Shown: positions 6,827-16,556, numbered from the stretch's first letter. The stretch: 64,000 nucleotides of DNA from Aromatoleum buckelii (GCF_012910785.2 NZ_WTVH02000009.1:310001-374000); one strand, 5' to 3'. Numbers and translations are program-made. The notes: a model not told the origin generated them from the letters alone.

Positions 6827-8614
6827 TTGAAACCGACCGACATCAGCGCGCCCGACTACCTGCACAAGGTCGTCGACTGCCAGTGGGCCTGTCCGGCCCA
6901 CACCCCCGTCCCCGAATACATTCGCCAGATCGCGGCGGGAGATTTCGCCGCCGCGTACATGCTCAACTGGCGCTCGAACGTGTTCCCCGGCATTCTCGGG
7001 CGCGTCTGCGACCGCCCCTGTGAGCCGGCGTGCCGGCGCGGGCGCGTCGACAAGGAACCGGTCGCGATCTGCCGCTTGAAGCGCGTCGCGGCCGATTTCA
7101 AGGAAGACATCCACGAACTGCTGCCCAAAGCGCCGACGGTGAAGAACGGCAAGCGCATCGCCTGTGTCGGCGCCGGTCCCGCTTCGCTGACGGTCGCGCG
7201 CGATCTGGCGGTGCAGGGCTACAGCGTCACCGTGTTCGACAGCGGCCAGTCGGCCGGCGGCATGATGCGCAGCCAGATCCCGAAGTTCCGCCTGCCCGAC
7301 AGCGTCATCGACGAAGAGTGCGGCTATGTCGCCGGTCTCGACGTCGAGCTGCGCCAGAATGAATGGATCGGCAGTCTGCGTGAACTCCTTGCCGGCAGCT
7401 GGGACGCGGTGTTCGTCGGCACGGGCGCGCCGCGCGGTCGCGACGCGGACCTGCCGGGCCGCAAAGAGGCCGCGGCGAACATCCACGTCGGCATCGACTG
7501 GCTCGCCAACGTCGCGTTCGGCCACGTGACGAAGATCGCCCGGCGCGTCATCGTGCTCGGCGGGGGCAACACCGCGATGGACTGCTGCCGTTCGGCGCGG
7601 CGCCTCGGCGGCGAGGAAGTGCATGTCGTCGTCAGGAGCGGCTTCGACGAGATGAAAGCCTCGCCGTGGGAGAAGGAAGACGCGCTGCACGAAGGCATCC
7701 CGATCCACAACTACCTCGTGCAGAAGGAATTCACGCACGACAACGGGCGCCTGACCGGCGTGCTGTTCGAGAAGGTGCAGGCCGAATACGACGCCGACGG
7801 GCGCCGCTCGCTCGTGCCGACCGGTGAGCCCGACGTGCATATGGAATGCGACGAAGTGCTGCTCGCGATCGGCCAGGAAAACGCCTTCACGTGGATCGAG
7901 CGCGACATCGGCGTCGAGTTCGACCGCTGGGGCATGCCGGTGCTCGACCGCACGACGCTGCAGTCGACGCTGCCGCGCGTGTTCTTCGGCGGCGATGCGG
8001 CGCTCGGACCGAAGAACATCATCACCGCAGTCGCGCAAGGCCACGAAGCGGCGATCTCGATCGATCTCTTTTGCCGCAACGAACCGCTGACCAAGCGCCC
8101 CGGGCCGCTCGTCAATCTCGTCAGCCAGAAAATGGGCATCCACGAGTGGAGCTACGACAACCACGTGTCCGAGGAAGCGCGGCGCAAAGTGCCGGTGAAG
8201 ACGCTCGAGGAGGCGTTGAAGGACATCAAGCTCGAATTCGAACTCGGCTACGACTTGAAGCTCGCATGCGGCGAGACCGAGCGCTGCCTGAACTGCGACG
8301 TCGCGACGGTGTTCACGCCGAAGCTGTGCATCGAGTGCGACGCCTGTGTCGACATCTGCCCGACCGAATGCATCACGTTCACGACCGACGGCGAAGAGGA
8401 CGAGCTGCGCGCACGGCTCAAGGTGCCGGCGAAGAACCTCGAGCAGTCGCTGTATCTCGCCGAAGGGCTCAAGACCGGGCGGGTGATGGTCAAGGACGAG
8501 AACGTCTGCCTGCACTGCGGCATGTGCGCCGAGCGCTGCCCGACCGGGGCGTGGGACATGCAGAAATTCACTATCGACGTAGCACAAGCCGGAGCGGAGG
8601 CGCCCAGGTCATGA
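6827..8614 (+). CDS. korC: NAD(P)H:ferredoxin-type oxidoreductase subunit of 2-oxoacid oxidoreductase (GltD-like, 4 extra Fe-S motifs)
   Basis: A 595-residue flavoprotein. The N-terminal cysteine region (CPAHTPVPEYIR...VCDRPCEPACRRG) and two Rossmann folds (CVGAGPASLTVA near residue 109; VIVLGGGNTAMD near 240) match the glutamate-synthase small-subunit family. The C-terminus adds a two-cluster ferredoxin domain (CIECDACVDICP and CLHCGMCAERCP). It probably passes electrons between the KorAB catalytic core and NADP+ or NAD+, as in the three-subunit 2-oxoglutarate:NADP+ oxidoreductase known from Azoarcus evansii. The start is TTG with ACAGGAAG upstream. Its stop overlaps korA by ATGA. Confidence 0.75.
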   Translation: MKPTDISAPDYLHKVVDCQWACPAHTPVPEYIRQIAAGDFAAAYMLNWRSNVFPGILGRVCDRPCEPACRRGRVDKEPVAICRLKRVAADFKEDIHELLPKAPTVKNGKRIACVGAGPASLTVARDLAVQGYSVTVFDSGQSAGGMMRSQIPKFRLPDSVIDEECGYVAGLDVELRQNEWIGSLRELLAGSWDAVFVGTGAPRGRDADLPGRKEAAANIHVGIDWLANVAFGHVTKIARRVIVLGGGNTAMDCCRSARRLGGEEVHVVVRSGFDEMKASPWEKEDALHEGIPIHNYLVQKEFTHDNGRLTGVLFEKVQAEYDADGRRSLVPTGEPDVHMECDEVLLAIGQENAFTWIERDIGVEFDRWGMPVLDRTTLQSTLPRVFFGGDAALGPKNIITAVAQGHEAAISIDLFCRNEPLTKRPGPLVNLVSQKMGIHEWSYDNHVSEEARRKVPVKTLEEALKDIKLEFELGYDLKLACGETERCLNCDVATVFTPKLCIECDACVDICPTECITFTTDGEEDELRARLKVPAKNLEQSLYLAEGLKTGRVMVKDENVCLHCGMCAERCPTGAWDMQKFTIDVAQAGAEAPRS

Positions 8615-10458
8615 AAAGCGCACAATCGATCGCAAGCATCAACGACTTCGTCATCAAGTTCGCGAACGTCAACGGTTCGGGTTCGGCCTCGGCCAACGAA
8701 CTGTTCGCGCGCGCGGTCATGCGCATGGGCGTGCCGGTCGCGCCGCGTAACATCTTCCCGTCGAACATCCAGGGGCTGCCGACGTGGTACGAGGTGCGCG
8801 TGTCCGAAGCGGGCTGGCTGGGCGCGCGCGGTGGCTGCGACATGATGATCGCGATGAACCCGCAGACCTGGGACCGCGACGTCGCGAGCCTCGATGCCGG
8901 CGGTTATCTCTTCTACGACTCGACGAAGCCGATGCCGGCCTCGAAGTTCCGCGACGACATCACCGTGCTCGGCGTGCCGCTGACGGCGATGTGCAACCGC
9001 GAATACACCGATCCGCGCCAGCGCCAGCTGTTCAAGAACGTCATGTACGTGGGCGCCCTGATCGCGCTGCTCGACATGGAGTTCGGCGTCGCCGAAGCGC
9101 TGATCGTCGATCGCTACCGCGGCAAGGATCCGCTGATCCAGGCCAACGTGCATGCGCTGCGCCTCGGCTACGACTATGTGCGGGCGTACCTGCCGTGTCC
9201 GATCGGCCTGACGATCCGGCGCGCGGACGCCGTCGGCGACCGCATCTTCATCGACGGCAACAGCGCGTGCGGCCTGGGCGCCGTGTATGGCGGCGCGACC
9301 GTGACCGGCTGGTACCCGATCACGCCGTCGACGTCGGTCATCGAATCCTTCACGAGCTACTGCCGCAAGTACCGCACCGACCCCGACAGCGGGCATGCGC
9401 GCTACGCGGCGGTGCAGGCCGAAGACGAGCTCGCGTCGATCGGCATGGTCATCGGCGCGGCGTGGAACGGCGCGCGCGCTTTCACCGCGACCTCCGGCCC
9501 CGGCATCTCGCTGATGCAGGAATTCTTCGGTCTCGCGTATTTCGCCGAGATTCCGGCGGTGATCTTCGACGTGCAGCGCGGCAGCCCGTCGACCGGCATG
9601 CCGACGAAGACGCAGCAGTCCGATCTCCTGGCCTGCGCGTACGCGTCGCACGGCGACACGCGTCACGTGCTGCTGTTCCCGGAAAACCCTTACGAATGCT
9701 TCACGTTCGGCGCGCTCGCCTTCGATCTCGCCGACCGCCTGCAGACGCCGGTGTTCGTGCTGTCCGACCTCGACATGGGCATGAACGAATCGCTGTGCAA
9801 GCCGTTCGACTGGGACGACAGCCGCCGCTACGACCGCGGCAAGCTGATGACCTACGAAGAGCTCGAAGCGGGCAAGGACTTCGGCCGCTACCTCGACGTC
9901 GACGGCGACGGCATTCCGTATCGCACGATTCCCGGCACGCATCCGACCAAAGGCGCGTACTTCACGCGCGGCACGACGCGCAACGCGTACGCGAAGTACA
10001 GCGAGTCGGGCGCCGACTACGTCTACAACATGGAGCGGCTGCGGAGGAAATTCGACACCGCGAAAAACCTCGTGCCGGCACCGGTGCTGCACGCGGCCTC
10101 GCAGCCGACGCGCTTCGGTGCGATCCACTACGGCTCGACGAGTCCCGCGATGGCCGAGGCGAGCGCGCTGCTCGAAGCCGACGGCATCCACGTCGACACC
10201 TTGCGCGTGTGCGGCTTCCCGTTCTGCGACGAGATCATGCAGTTCATCGCCGATCACGAGCAGGTGTTCGTCGTCGAGCAGAACGAGAGCGGGCAGCTGC
10301 GTTCGCTCCTCATCAACGAAGGCGAGATCGATCCGAAGAAGCTCGTGCGCGTGCTGCATTACGACGGCTCGCCGATCACCGCGCGCTTCATCAGCAGCCG
10401 AATCGCCGATGCCCTGTCCGACCGCAAAATCAGTCCGATCCGCAAGGTGGCCTCATGA
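8611..10458 (+). CDS. korA: 2-oxoacid:ferredoxin oxidoreductase, fused gamma-alpha subunit
   Basis: A 615-residue subunit. The first ~200 residues are the gamma domain (NVNGSGSASANELFARAVMRMG, RGGCDMMIAMNP); the rest is the alpha domain with the pyrimidine-binding/TPP region (GWYPITPSTSVIE, AEDELASIGMVIGAAWNGARAFTATSGPGISLM). The fused gamma-alpha layout is that of 2-oxoglutarate oxidoreductases. The likely reaction is CoA-dependent oxidative decarboxylation of 2-oxoglutarate, giving low-potential electrons for anaerobic aromatic metabolism; another 2-oxoacid cannot be excluded. It overlaps its neighbours on both sides by ATGA, forming a tight korC-korA-korB operon. Confidence 0.8.
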   Translation: MKSAQSIASINDFVIKFANVNGSGSASANELFARAVMRMGVPVAPRNIFPSNIQGLPTWYEVRVSEAGWLGARGGCDMMIAMNPQTWDRDVASLDAGGYLFYDSTKPMPASKFRDDITVLGVPLTAMCNREYTDPRQRQLFKNVMYVGALIALLDMEFGVAEALIVDRYRGKDPLIQANVHALRLGYDYVRAYLPCPIGLTIRRADAVGDRIFIDGNSACGLGAVYGGATVTGWYPITPSTSVIESFTSYCRKYRTDPDSGHARYAAVQAEDELASIGMVIGAAWNGARAFTATSGPGISLMQEFFGLAYFAEIPAVIFDVQRGSPSTGMPTKTQQSDLLACAYASHGDTRHVLLFPENPYECFTFGALAFDLADRLQTPVFVLSDLDMGMNESLCKPFDWDDSRRYDRGKLMTYEELEAGKDFGRYLDVDGDGIPYRTIPGTHPTKGAYFTRGTTRNAYAKYSESGADYVYNMERLRRKFDTAKNLVPAPVLHAASQPTRFGAIHYGSTSPAMAEASALLEADGIHVDTLRVCGFPFCDEIMQFIADHEQVFVVEQNESGQLRSLLINEGEIDPKKLVRVLHYDGSPITARFISSRIADALSDRKISPIRKVAS

Positions 10459-11510
10459 CCTATCTCGCCAAACCGAAACTCCTCAGCGCCGACGCGCCGA
10501 AGAACGCGCTCGGCTACACGCGCCGCGACTACGAAGGGGCGATCTCGACGCTGTGCGCCGGCTGCGGGCACGACTCGATCAGCGCCTCGATCGTGCAGGC
10601 GTGCTTCGACCTCGACATCGAGCCGCACAAAGTCGCCAAGCTCTCGGGCATCGGCTGCTCGTCGAAGACGCCCGACTACTTCCTCGGCAACTCGCACGGC
10701 TTCAACTCGGTGCACGGGCGCATGCCCTCGGTGCTCACGGGTGCTGCGCTCGCCAACCGCAATCTGCTGTACCTGGGCGTGTCGGGCGACGGCGACTCGG
10801 CGTCGATCGGCATCGGCCAGTTCGCGCACGCGATGCGCCGCGGCGTGAACATGACCTACATCGTCGAGAACAACGGCGTGTATGGCCTGACCAAAGGCCA
10901 GTTCTCGGCGACCGCCGACAAAGGCTCGAAGAGCAAGAAAGGCGTCCTCAACAGCGACAGCCCGATCGACCTCGCGGCGCTCGCGCTGCAGCTTGGCGCG
11001 ACTTACGTCGCGCGCAGCTTCTCCGGCGACAAGGAGCAGCTCGTGCCGCTGATCAAAGGGGCGCTGCGCCACAATGGCCCGGCGCTGATCGACGTGTTGA
11101 GCCCGTGCGTGACGTTCAACAACCACAGCGGTTCGACGCGCAGCTACGACTACGTGCGCCAGCACAACGAAGCGGTCAACCGCGTCGAAGTGATCCTGCC
11201 GCGCGACCCGATCGAGACGTCGTATCCGCCGGGCAGCCTGCGCCGCATCGTGCAGCACGACGGCTCGATCCTGCACCTGAGGAAGCTCGACGTCGACTAC
11301 GACCCGTCGGACCGCATCGGCGCGATCAACCACCTGCAGGAGCGCCACGCGCTCGGCGAGATCGTCACCGGTCTCCTGTACGTCGACAGCAGCGCGCAGG
11401 ACATGCACAGCCACCTCAACACGGTCGAAAAGCCGCTGAACCAGCTCGGTGACGCGTATCTGTGTCCGGGCAGCAAGGCGCTCGAAGCGTTGAACGCGCT
11501 GCTCAGGTAA
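10455..11510 (+). CDS. korB: 2-oxoacid:ferredoxin oxidoreductase beta subunit
   Basis: A 351-residue TPP-binding subunit. The TPP motif runs from GVSGDGDSASIG to ENNGVYGLTKGQ. Cysteines for the single [4Fe-4S] cluster are seen in LCAGCGHDS, GIGCSS and SPCVTF. GVYGLTKGQ is characteristic of KorB-type beta subunits. The start overlaps the korA stop (ATGA). About 65 bp after its stop lies repeat copy B, whose stem may end transcription of the operon. Confidence 0.85.
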   Translation: MTYLAKPKLLSADAPKNALGYTRRDYEGAISTLCAGCGHDSISASIVQACFDLDIEPHKVAKLSGIGCSSKTPDYFLGNSHGFNSVHGRMPSVLTGAALANRNLLYLGVSGDGDSASIGIGQFAHAMRRGVNMTYIVENNGVYGLTKGQFSATADKGSKSKKGVLNSDSPIDLAALALQLGATYVARSFSGDKEQLVPLIKGALRHNGPALIDVLSPCVTFNNHSGSTRSYDYVRQHNEAVNRVEVILPRDPIETSYPPGSLRRIVQHDGSILHLRKLDVDYDPSDRIGAINHLQERHALGEIVTGLLYVDSSAQDMHSHLNTVEKPLNQLGDAYLCPGSKALEALNALLR

Positions 11511-11576
11511 ACCCCGGCCCGTAGCGCGCTCCCGGGCGTGCTGCGGGGCCGCAACCTCTATTCATCTATTAGCGCG

Positions 11577-11678
11577 TTAACCCGGCAACCAGATACCGTT
11601 CGGGCTGAGCTTGTCGAAGCCTCGGCAGGGCCTTTCGACAAGCTCAGGGCGAACGGTTGTATTTGATTGCCGCCTTAA
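11577..11678. repeat. Dispersed terminal-inverted-repeat element, copy B
   Basis: A 102-bp copy starting TTAACCCGGCAACCAGATA and ending TTGATTGCCGCCTTAA. The ends are imperfect inverted repeats (TTAACCCGGCA against TTAAGGCGGCA), and the cores GGGCTGAGCTTGTCGAAG / CTTTCGACAAGCTCAGGGC pair. It lies between convergent genes. The terminal TTAA supplies the stop codon of the leftward gene at 11675. Confidence 0.85.
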
Positions 11679-12781
11679 TAATTCATATCGATCCAGCGCC
11701 GGCCGCCAGTCACGAGCTCGTACAGGCGCCAGCCGGTGCGCTCTTCGCCACCCTCTGCGCGGCCGCACAGGCCGTAGCGGAACGGCGCGTCACCGCGCCC
11801 CGGAATCTCGAAGCGCAGGTCGCCAAAGCCGGCACAGCGGTTCACCGCGGCGATCTCGGCATGATCGAACACCGGGAACATCGCGAACCAGCGGTAGAAA
11901 GCGAACTCGTCGGCCGCCCACACTTCCCGCGCCAGTTCTTCGACGTTGCCGCCGCCGAACTTCGGCCGCGTCTCCCATTGCGCCAGCGCCACCGGCTTGT
12001 ACGGTGCCGAGAGGCGGCGGATGAAGTTGTCATCCGGCCCGGCCTCGAGCACTTCGCTGCGGCGAGTGTTGAGATGGGCGTAGTGATAGCGCGTGCCGTC
12101 GAACAGGATCGCTGTCCAGTTGAACGGTGAGGCCGGGCGCGGCGCCGCATCGACGACCACCGGCTCGATTTCGTGCTCGGCCGCATATGCGCGAGCCGCC
12201 TCGATCGCTTCGCCGCGGCCGACCGCTCCGACACCCACCCAGCCTGCGACGAGCACCAGCGCGACTGCGGCGGGCACTTTGCTGCGGCGCCAAACTGCGC
12301 TCGCAGCGAGGCCGGCAACGAGCAGTCCGGTCAACACAAGGTCGATGATGAAGGTCGTGCCCAGGCCGAAACGGCGATCCGACAACGGCGCGAAGATCAT
12401 CGTGCCGAACTGGGTAATGAGGTCGCCGGCGATGTGGATCAGGATCGCCGCGCAGGTGATGCCGTAAAACGTGCGCCAGTCCGGCCGCGCGTGTCGATGA
12501 CGGCCCGCGACGGCGGCGAACACCCACGCGAGCAGCATTCCCCACAGCGGCAACAGCAACAGCGAATGCGTGACGCCACGGTGGCCGCGCAGATACGCGA
12601 TGTCCGACAGGTAGCCGAGGACGAAATCGAGATCCGGGAATGCCGCGGCGGCAGCGCCGGCAGCAACCGCCTGCCATACCGGCGGAGCAGGCTTCGCAGC
12701 CGGCGTCGATGCGGGAGAAGGGCGTCGCGCGAGCAAGCGCCCGGCCAGTGCGCCGGACAGGGCGTGGGTCAGCGTATCCAT
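11675..12781 (-). CDS. Membrane-bound metal-dependent hydrolase (YdjM/DUF457 type)
   Basis: A 368-residue inner-membrane protein. The N-terminal half has the family pattern of histidines and aspartates (LTHALSGALAGR, AAFPDLDFVLGY, RGHRGVTHSLLLLP, HIAGDLIT) between hydrophobic segments, all consistent with a metal site. The C-terminal ~170 residues form an extra soluble domain of unknown role. The TAA stop lies in the terminal TTAA of repeat copy B. The leftward start at 12781 has only a weak ribosome site. Substrate unknown. Confidence 0.78.
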   Translation of the reverse strand: MDTLTHALSGALAGRLLARRPSPASTPAAKPAPPVWQAVAAGAAAAAFPDLDFVLGYLSDIAYLRGHRGVTHSLLLLPLWGMLLAWVFAAVAGRHRHARPDWRTFYGITCAAILIHIAGDLITQFGTMIFAPLSDRRFGLGTTFIIDLVLTGLLVAGLAASAVWRRSKVPAAVALVLVAGWVGVGAVGRGEAIEAARAYAAEHEIEPVVVDAAPRPASPFNWTAILFDGTRYHYAHLNTRRSEVLEAGPDDNFIRRLSAPYKPVALAQWETRPKFGGGNVEELAREVWAADEFAFYRWFAMFPVFDHAEIAAVNRCAGFGDLRFEIPGRGDAPFRYGLCGRAEGGEERTGWRLYELVTGGRRWIDMNY

Positions 12782-12970
12782 ACGGATTCGAGAATGCGGA
12801 GATGCAACGGTTCATTTTCGCACGGCTCCCGGTCGTCGCTCCGGCCTGCTGCCGATGTATCGATCGGGTTGACCTGCGTCATCGTTCGCCGCACGCGGGC
12901 TGTCTTCACCGTCGCTGTCGACTACATTTGAAGTGAACCTCGAGCAATTTTTGACAGTGTGGAGAGAATC

Positions 12971-13387
12971 ATGACGAATCGTTGTCTTGACCTGATCGTG
13001 AAGGATCACAGCCCGGTAACGCTCGCGCCTGCCGATACCATGCGGAGCGCGTGCGAGGCGATGCGGGAACGTAGCGTCGGTGCGGTGCTCATCATCGAGG
13101 AAGGGCGGCTCACCGGCATTCTGACCGGCCGTGACGTGGTCAGGGCGATCGCGGAAGGCCGCGATCCGGGCACGCCGCTTTCGATGGTGATGACGCCGGA
13201 CCCGGACACGATCGCCGGCGAATGCACCGCGATCGACGCGCTGCGCATGATGAGCGACGGCGGCTATCGCCATCTGCCGATCGTCGATGACGGCACCGTC
13301 GTCGGCGTCGTTTCGCGCGGCGATTTCAAAGGCCTGGAACTGGACCGGCTCGAAGAAGAAACCTGCCTGTGGGAGCGGATCTGCTGA
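12971..13387 (+). CDS. CBS-domain pair protein
   Basis: A 138-residue stand-alone Bateman module. CBS1 spans about residues 10-65 (SVGAVLIIEEGRLTGILTGRDVVRAI) and CBS2 about 75-128 (GYRHLPIVDDGTVVGVVSRGDF). Such proteins bind adenosine nucleotides and regulate partner enzymes. The ATG at 12971 follows TGGAGAGA. The C-terminus is short and ends with two cysteines (CLWERIC). No partner is evident nearby; the next gene is 246 bp away. Confidence 0.88.
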   Translation: MTNRCLDLIVKDHSPVTLAPADTMRSACEAMRERSVGAVLIIEEGRLTGILTGRDVVRAIAEGRDPGTPLSMVMTPDPDTIAGECTAIDALRMMSDGGYRHLPIVDDGTVVGVVSRGDFKGLELDRLEEETCLWERIC

Positions 13388-13633
13388 ACGAGCGTGCGGC
13401 CCGGCGGGGGTGAGTTCGAAGGCGCAGGGCACGGCGCCGATTGCCGGGCCCCCCCGAGGGCCGGCGCGCACTGGGCGCACGTGGATGCTGCGCTTGCGAA
13501 GCGGGGAAGGAGCGGGTAAAAAGCCGCACGATCGGCCGATGCGTGTTGTTCCCGTTGTCTTGCCGGCGGCGGGAATGATGGTGGGGCAGGTCGTACGGAA
13601 CTCTGTCGCCCGATCCTCCCCCTTCGCAAGTTC

Positions 13634-14641
13634 ATGTCAATCTGGAAAGAGCGTCTTCGTCGCCTCGTCGGGCTGGTCCAGCGTCACCCGAGACTCCTCG
13701 CTCTGTTCGGATTTGTCTCCGGCATCGCCAGCTTCGTGCTCGTCGACCGCCAGGAGGAGTTCGCGCGCGTCATCCCGCTGCTGATGCTGCTGAGCTGGAC
13801 GTGGCTGGTGCTGGAGAACGTCCTGAGCCGCAGCCTGGCGCGCCGCTTCGGGCATGAGCTGCCGGCGGGCGTGCTGCGCTATGCAACGCAGATGATCCAC
13901 CAGGAGAGCCTGTTCTTCGTCGTGCCGTTCTTTTTCGTGACGACCGCGTGGAACAGTGGTCAGGCATTCTTTTCCGCGCTGCTGCTCGTCGCAGCGCTCG
14001 TCGCGATCGTCGATCCCGTCTATTACAAATGGCTCGCGCCGCGCCGCTGGACCTACCTCGCGTACCATACGCTGACGCTGTTCGCCGTGCTTCTCACCGC
14101 GCTGCCGATCCTCTTTCACTTGACGACTCCCGAAAGCTACAAGCTGGCGATCGCCGTCGCGGTGGTGCTGTCATTGCCCAGCCTGTCGCGCAACGTGCCG
14201 TCCGACGGGTGGGGGCGGTGGGCGGCGCTGGGCGCATTGTCGCTGGCACTGGGGGCGACTGGCTGGCTGGCGCGCTCGTGGATACCGCCAGCCACGCTGT
14301 GGCTCACCGATGTCGCGGTTACCGTGAGCCTCGACGACCGCACGCCGGCCGAGAGCCTCGGGACCGTGACGGGCGCGCAACTGCAGTCGACGGGGCTCTT
14401 CGCCTACACCGCGATCCGCGCCCCGCGCGGGCTGGACGAGCGGGTCTACCATGTGTGGCAGCATGAGGGAATCGAAGTCGATCGTATCGCGCTCGACATC
14501 ACGGGTGGCCGGGAAGGAGGCTACCGATCCTGGACGCATAAAAGGAATTTTCCCGATAATGCGGTCGGGCGCTGGCAGGTGCAGGTATTGACGGAGGCGG
14601 GCCAGATGGTCGGCACGCTGCGGTTCCGGGTCGTGGACTGA
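13634..14641 (+). CDS. DUF5924/DUF2914 membrane protein
   Basis: A 335-residue protein with about eight hydrophobic segments in the first 225 residues and a soluble C-terminal domain. That domain (VYHVWQHEGIEVDRIALDI...GRWQVQVLTEAGQMVG) matches the DUF2914 pattern, and the membrane part resembles DUF5924. Function is not known. The 246 bp upstream (13388-13633) is GC-rich without a recognisable gene. Confidence 0.75.
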   Translation: MSIWKERLRRLVGLVQRHPRLLALFGFVSGIASFVLVDRQEEFARVIPLLMLLSWTWLVLENVLSRSLARRFGHELPAGVLRYATQMIHQESLFFVVPFFFVTTAWNSGQAFFSALLLVAALVAIVDPVYYKWLAPRRWTYLAYHTLTLFAVLLTALPILFHLTTPESYKLAIAVAVVLSLPSLSRNVPSDGWGRWAALGALSLALGATGWLARSWIPPATLWLTDVAVTVSLDDRTPAESLGTVTGAQLQSTGLFAYTAIRAPRGLDERVYHVWQHEGIEVDRIALDITGGREGGYRSWTHKRNFPDNAVGRWQVQVLTEAGQMVGTLRFRVVD

Positions 14642-14692
14642 TTCGGCCCCGGGTTTTTCGCCGCACACAACAAACTTTCAGGGAGATCGGCC

Positions 14693-15292
14693 ATGCAACA
14701 TGGGAGCAGGCGCAGGAGCAGTTTTCTGATCGGCGTCGCGCTGATCACGACGTTTGCGGCCGGCGCGGCGCTCGCCGACAAGCCGGAATGGGCAGGCGGC
14801 GGCAAGCCGGACAAGCAGCAGAACGAGCGGCGCAGCCGCGATGATGTACGCGAGCGGCGCGGCGATGATCGTCCGCGGCGCGCTGACGATCACGAGCGGC
14901 GCGGGGACAGCGACTACCGTGAGCGGCGCGGTGAGGACCGGGTTTCCCGCCATCGCGACAGCGATCGGCCGCGCGTGAACATCCGTTTCGGCGACCGGGA
15001 ACGCGTCGTCGTCCGCGAATATTATTCCGAACGGGTCCGCACCGGCTCCTGCCCGCCCGGTCTGGCGAAAAAAGGCAACGGCTGCATGCCGCCGGGCCAG
15101 GCGAAAAAATGGTCGGTTGGCAGACCGCTGCCGCGGGACGTGATCTATTACGATCTCCCGCCGGCGATCGTCGTCGAACTCGGCGTGCCGCCGCGCGGCC
15201 ACCGTTACGTGCGGGTCGCTGCCGACATCCTGCTGATCGCGGTCGGCACCGGGATGGTCGTCGACGCGATCGAGGATCTGGGCCGGATGTAA
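14693..15292 (+). CDS. RcnB/CigR-like secreted protein
   Basis: A 199-residue protein with a Sec signal peptide (FLIGVALITTFAAGAALA). A long charged stretch of RRGD/ERRG-type repeats follows, then CPPGLAKKGNGCMPPGQAKKW and a C-terminal RcnB-like domain (GRPLPRDVIYYDLP...GHRYVRVAADILLIAVGTGMVVDAI). This arrangement is that of the CigR anti-virulence/RcnB family in non-pathogens. It is probably periplasmic or membrane-attached by the final helix. Role unknown. Confidence 0.8.
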   Translation: MQHGSRRRSSFLIGVALITTFAAGAALADKPEWAGGGKPDKQQNERRSRDDVRERRGDDRPRRADDHERRGDSDYRERRGEDRVSRHRDSDRPRVNIRFGDRERVVVREYYSERVRTGSCPPGLAKKGNGCMPPGQAKKWSVGRPLPRDVIYYDLPPAIVVELGVPPRGHRYVRVAADILLIAVGTGMVVDAIEDLGRM

Positions 15293-15347
15293 CGGCTGGC
15301 CGGCAATCGACGAAATGCGCAGACAATCCACACACCCCCGGATGGAC

Positions 15348-16556
15348 ATGACAAACACCCCGAGCAGAACGAATGATTCCGCGAACCCTGCATGGCACGA
15401 CGAGACGCGCGTGCTGCACGGCGATGCGCATCTCTCCGACGATGCCGCAATCGTCGCGCCGATCTACTACACCGCAACTTTCAGGGCGGCCGACGCCCAC
15501 GACTTCGCCGAGCGTGCGAACACGCCGCGCCACCCGGGCTTTTACACGCGCTACGGCAACCCGACGCACCAGCGCGTCGAGGCCATCCTCGCCGAGCTCG
15601 AAGGCACTGAGTCCGCGCTGCTGACCGCGTCCGGCATGGGGGCGATCAGCACGACGGTGCTGGCGCTGGTCTCGGCGGGCGACCACGTTATCGCGCAGCA
15701 ACGCCACTACATGAGCACCGCGAAGCTGTTCGACGAAGTGCTGCCGAAGTTCGGCGTCAGCGTCTCGTTCGTCGAGCAGAGCGATCTCGCGGCGATCGAA
15801 GCGGCGATCCGGCCGAACACCCGCCTGATCATGCTGGAAACCCCGGCGAACCCGACGCTGGTGCTGACGGACCTCGAAGCGGTCGCCGCCCTCGCACGCA
15901 GCCGTGGCATCCTCACCATCGCGGACAACACTTTCGCTTCGCCGCTGAACCAGAAGCCGCACGCGCTGGGCATCGACATCGTCGTGCACAGCGCGACCAA
16001 GTATCTCGGCGGGCACCACGACCTGATGGCCGGCGTCGTGTGCTGCTCGGAAGCGCTCGCCGAGCGCATCTGGCGCATGCACGTCACGCTCGGCGCAGTG
16101 CTGTCGCCGATGGATGCGTGGCTGCTGCTGCGCGGCCTGCGCACGTTACCGGTGCGCATCGAGCGGATCAACGCGACGGCGCTAGCGTTTGCCGCCTGGC
16201 TCGAAGCGCAGCCGCAGGTCGAGCAGGTGTTCTACCCCGGCCTCGAGAGCCATCCGCAGCACGCGCTGGCGAAAAAGCAGATGAAAGGCTACGGTGCGGT
16301 GATCGCGTTCGCCGTCAGGGGCGGATTCGACGCGACCCAGCGGTTTGTTGCCGCGCTCGAACTCGCGACCCACGGCGTGAGCCTCGGCGGCGTCGAGTCG
16401 CTGGCCGTGCACACCGCGGCGATGTGGTCCGGCACGATGAACGAGGAGCAGATGAAGGCCGCTGGCATCGCTCCGAACTTCGTCCGCCTGTCGATCGGCC
16501 TCGAGCATCTGGAAGACCTCAAGGCCGATTTTAGCCAAGCATTCAATCGGGCGTGA
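15348..16556 (+). CDS. PLP-dependent trans-sulfuration family enzyme (cystathionine gamma-synthase / methionine gamma-lyase like)
   Basis: A 402-residue Cys/Met metabolism enzyme. The PLP lysine is in HSATKYLGGHHD; other family marks are YTRYGNPTHQRVE, ASGMGAISTTVLA and ETPANPTLVLTD. Sequence alone does not separate cystathionine gamma-synthase, beta/gamma-lyase and O-acyl-homoserine sulfhydrylase activities. Two other ATGs (15315, 15342) are possible starts; none has a strong ribosome site. It appears to be a single-gene unit. Confidence 0.82.
   Translation: MTNTPSRTNDSANPAWHDETRVLHGDAHLSDDAAIVAPIYYTATFRAADAHDFAERANTPRHPGFYTRYGNPTHQRVEAILAELEGTESALLTASGMGAISTTVLALVSAGDHVIAQQRHYMSTAKLFDEVLPKFGVSVSFVEQSDLAAIEAAIRPNTRLIMLETPANPTLVLTDLEAVAALARSRGILTIADNTFASPLNQKPHALGIDIVVHSATKYLGGHHDLMAGVVCCSEALAERIWRMHVTLGAVLSPMDAWLLLRGLRTLPVRIERINATALAFAAWLEAQPQVEQVFYPGLESHPQHALAKKQMKGYGAVIAFAVRGGFDATQRFVAALELATHGVSLGGVESLAVHTAAMWSGTMNEEQMKAAGIAPNFVRLSIGLEHLEDLKADFSQAFNRA

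Noticed and set aside
8248-10359. 700-codon minus-strand open frame opposite korA
   Set aside because: Same GC-driven shadow effect; korA is unambiguous by motifs and coupling.
11675-12781. LexA-regulated ydjM orthologue
   Set aside because: The N-terminal domain is of that type, but the long C-terminal domain and lack of a visible SOS box argue against naming it ydjM.
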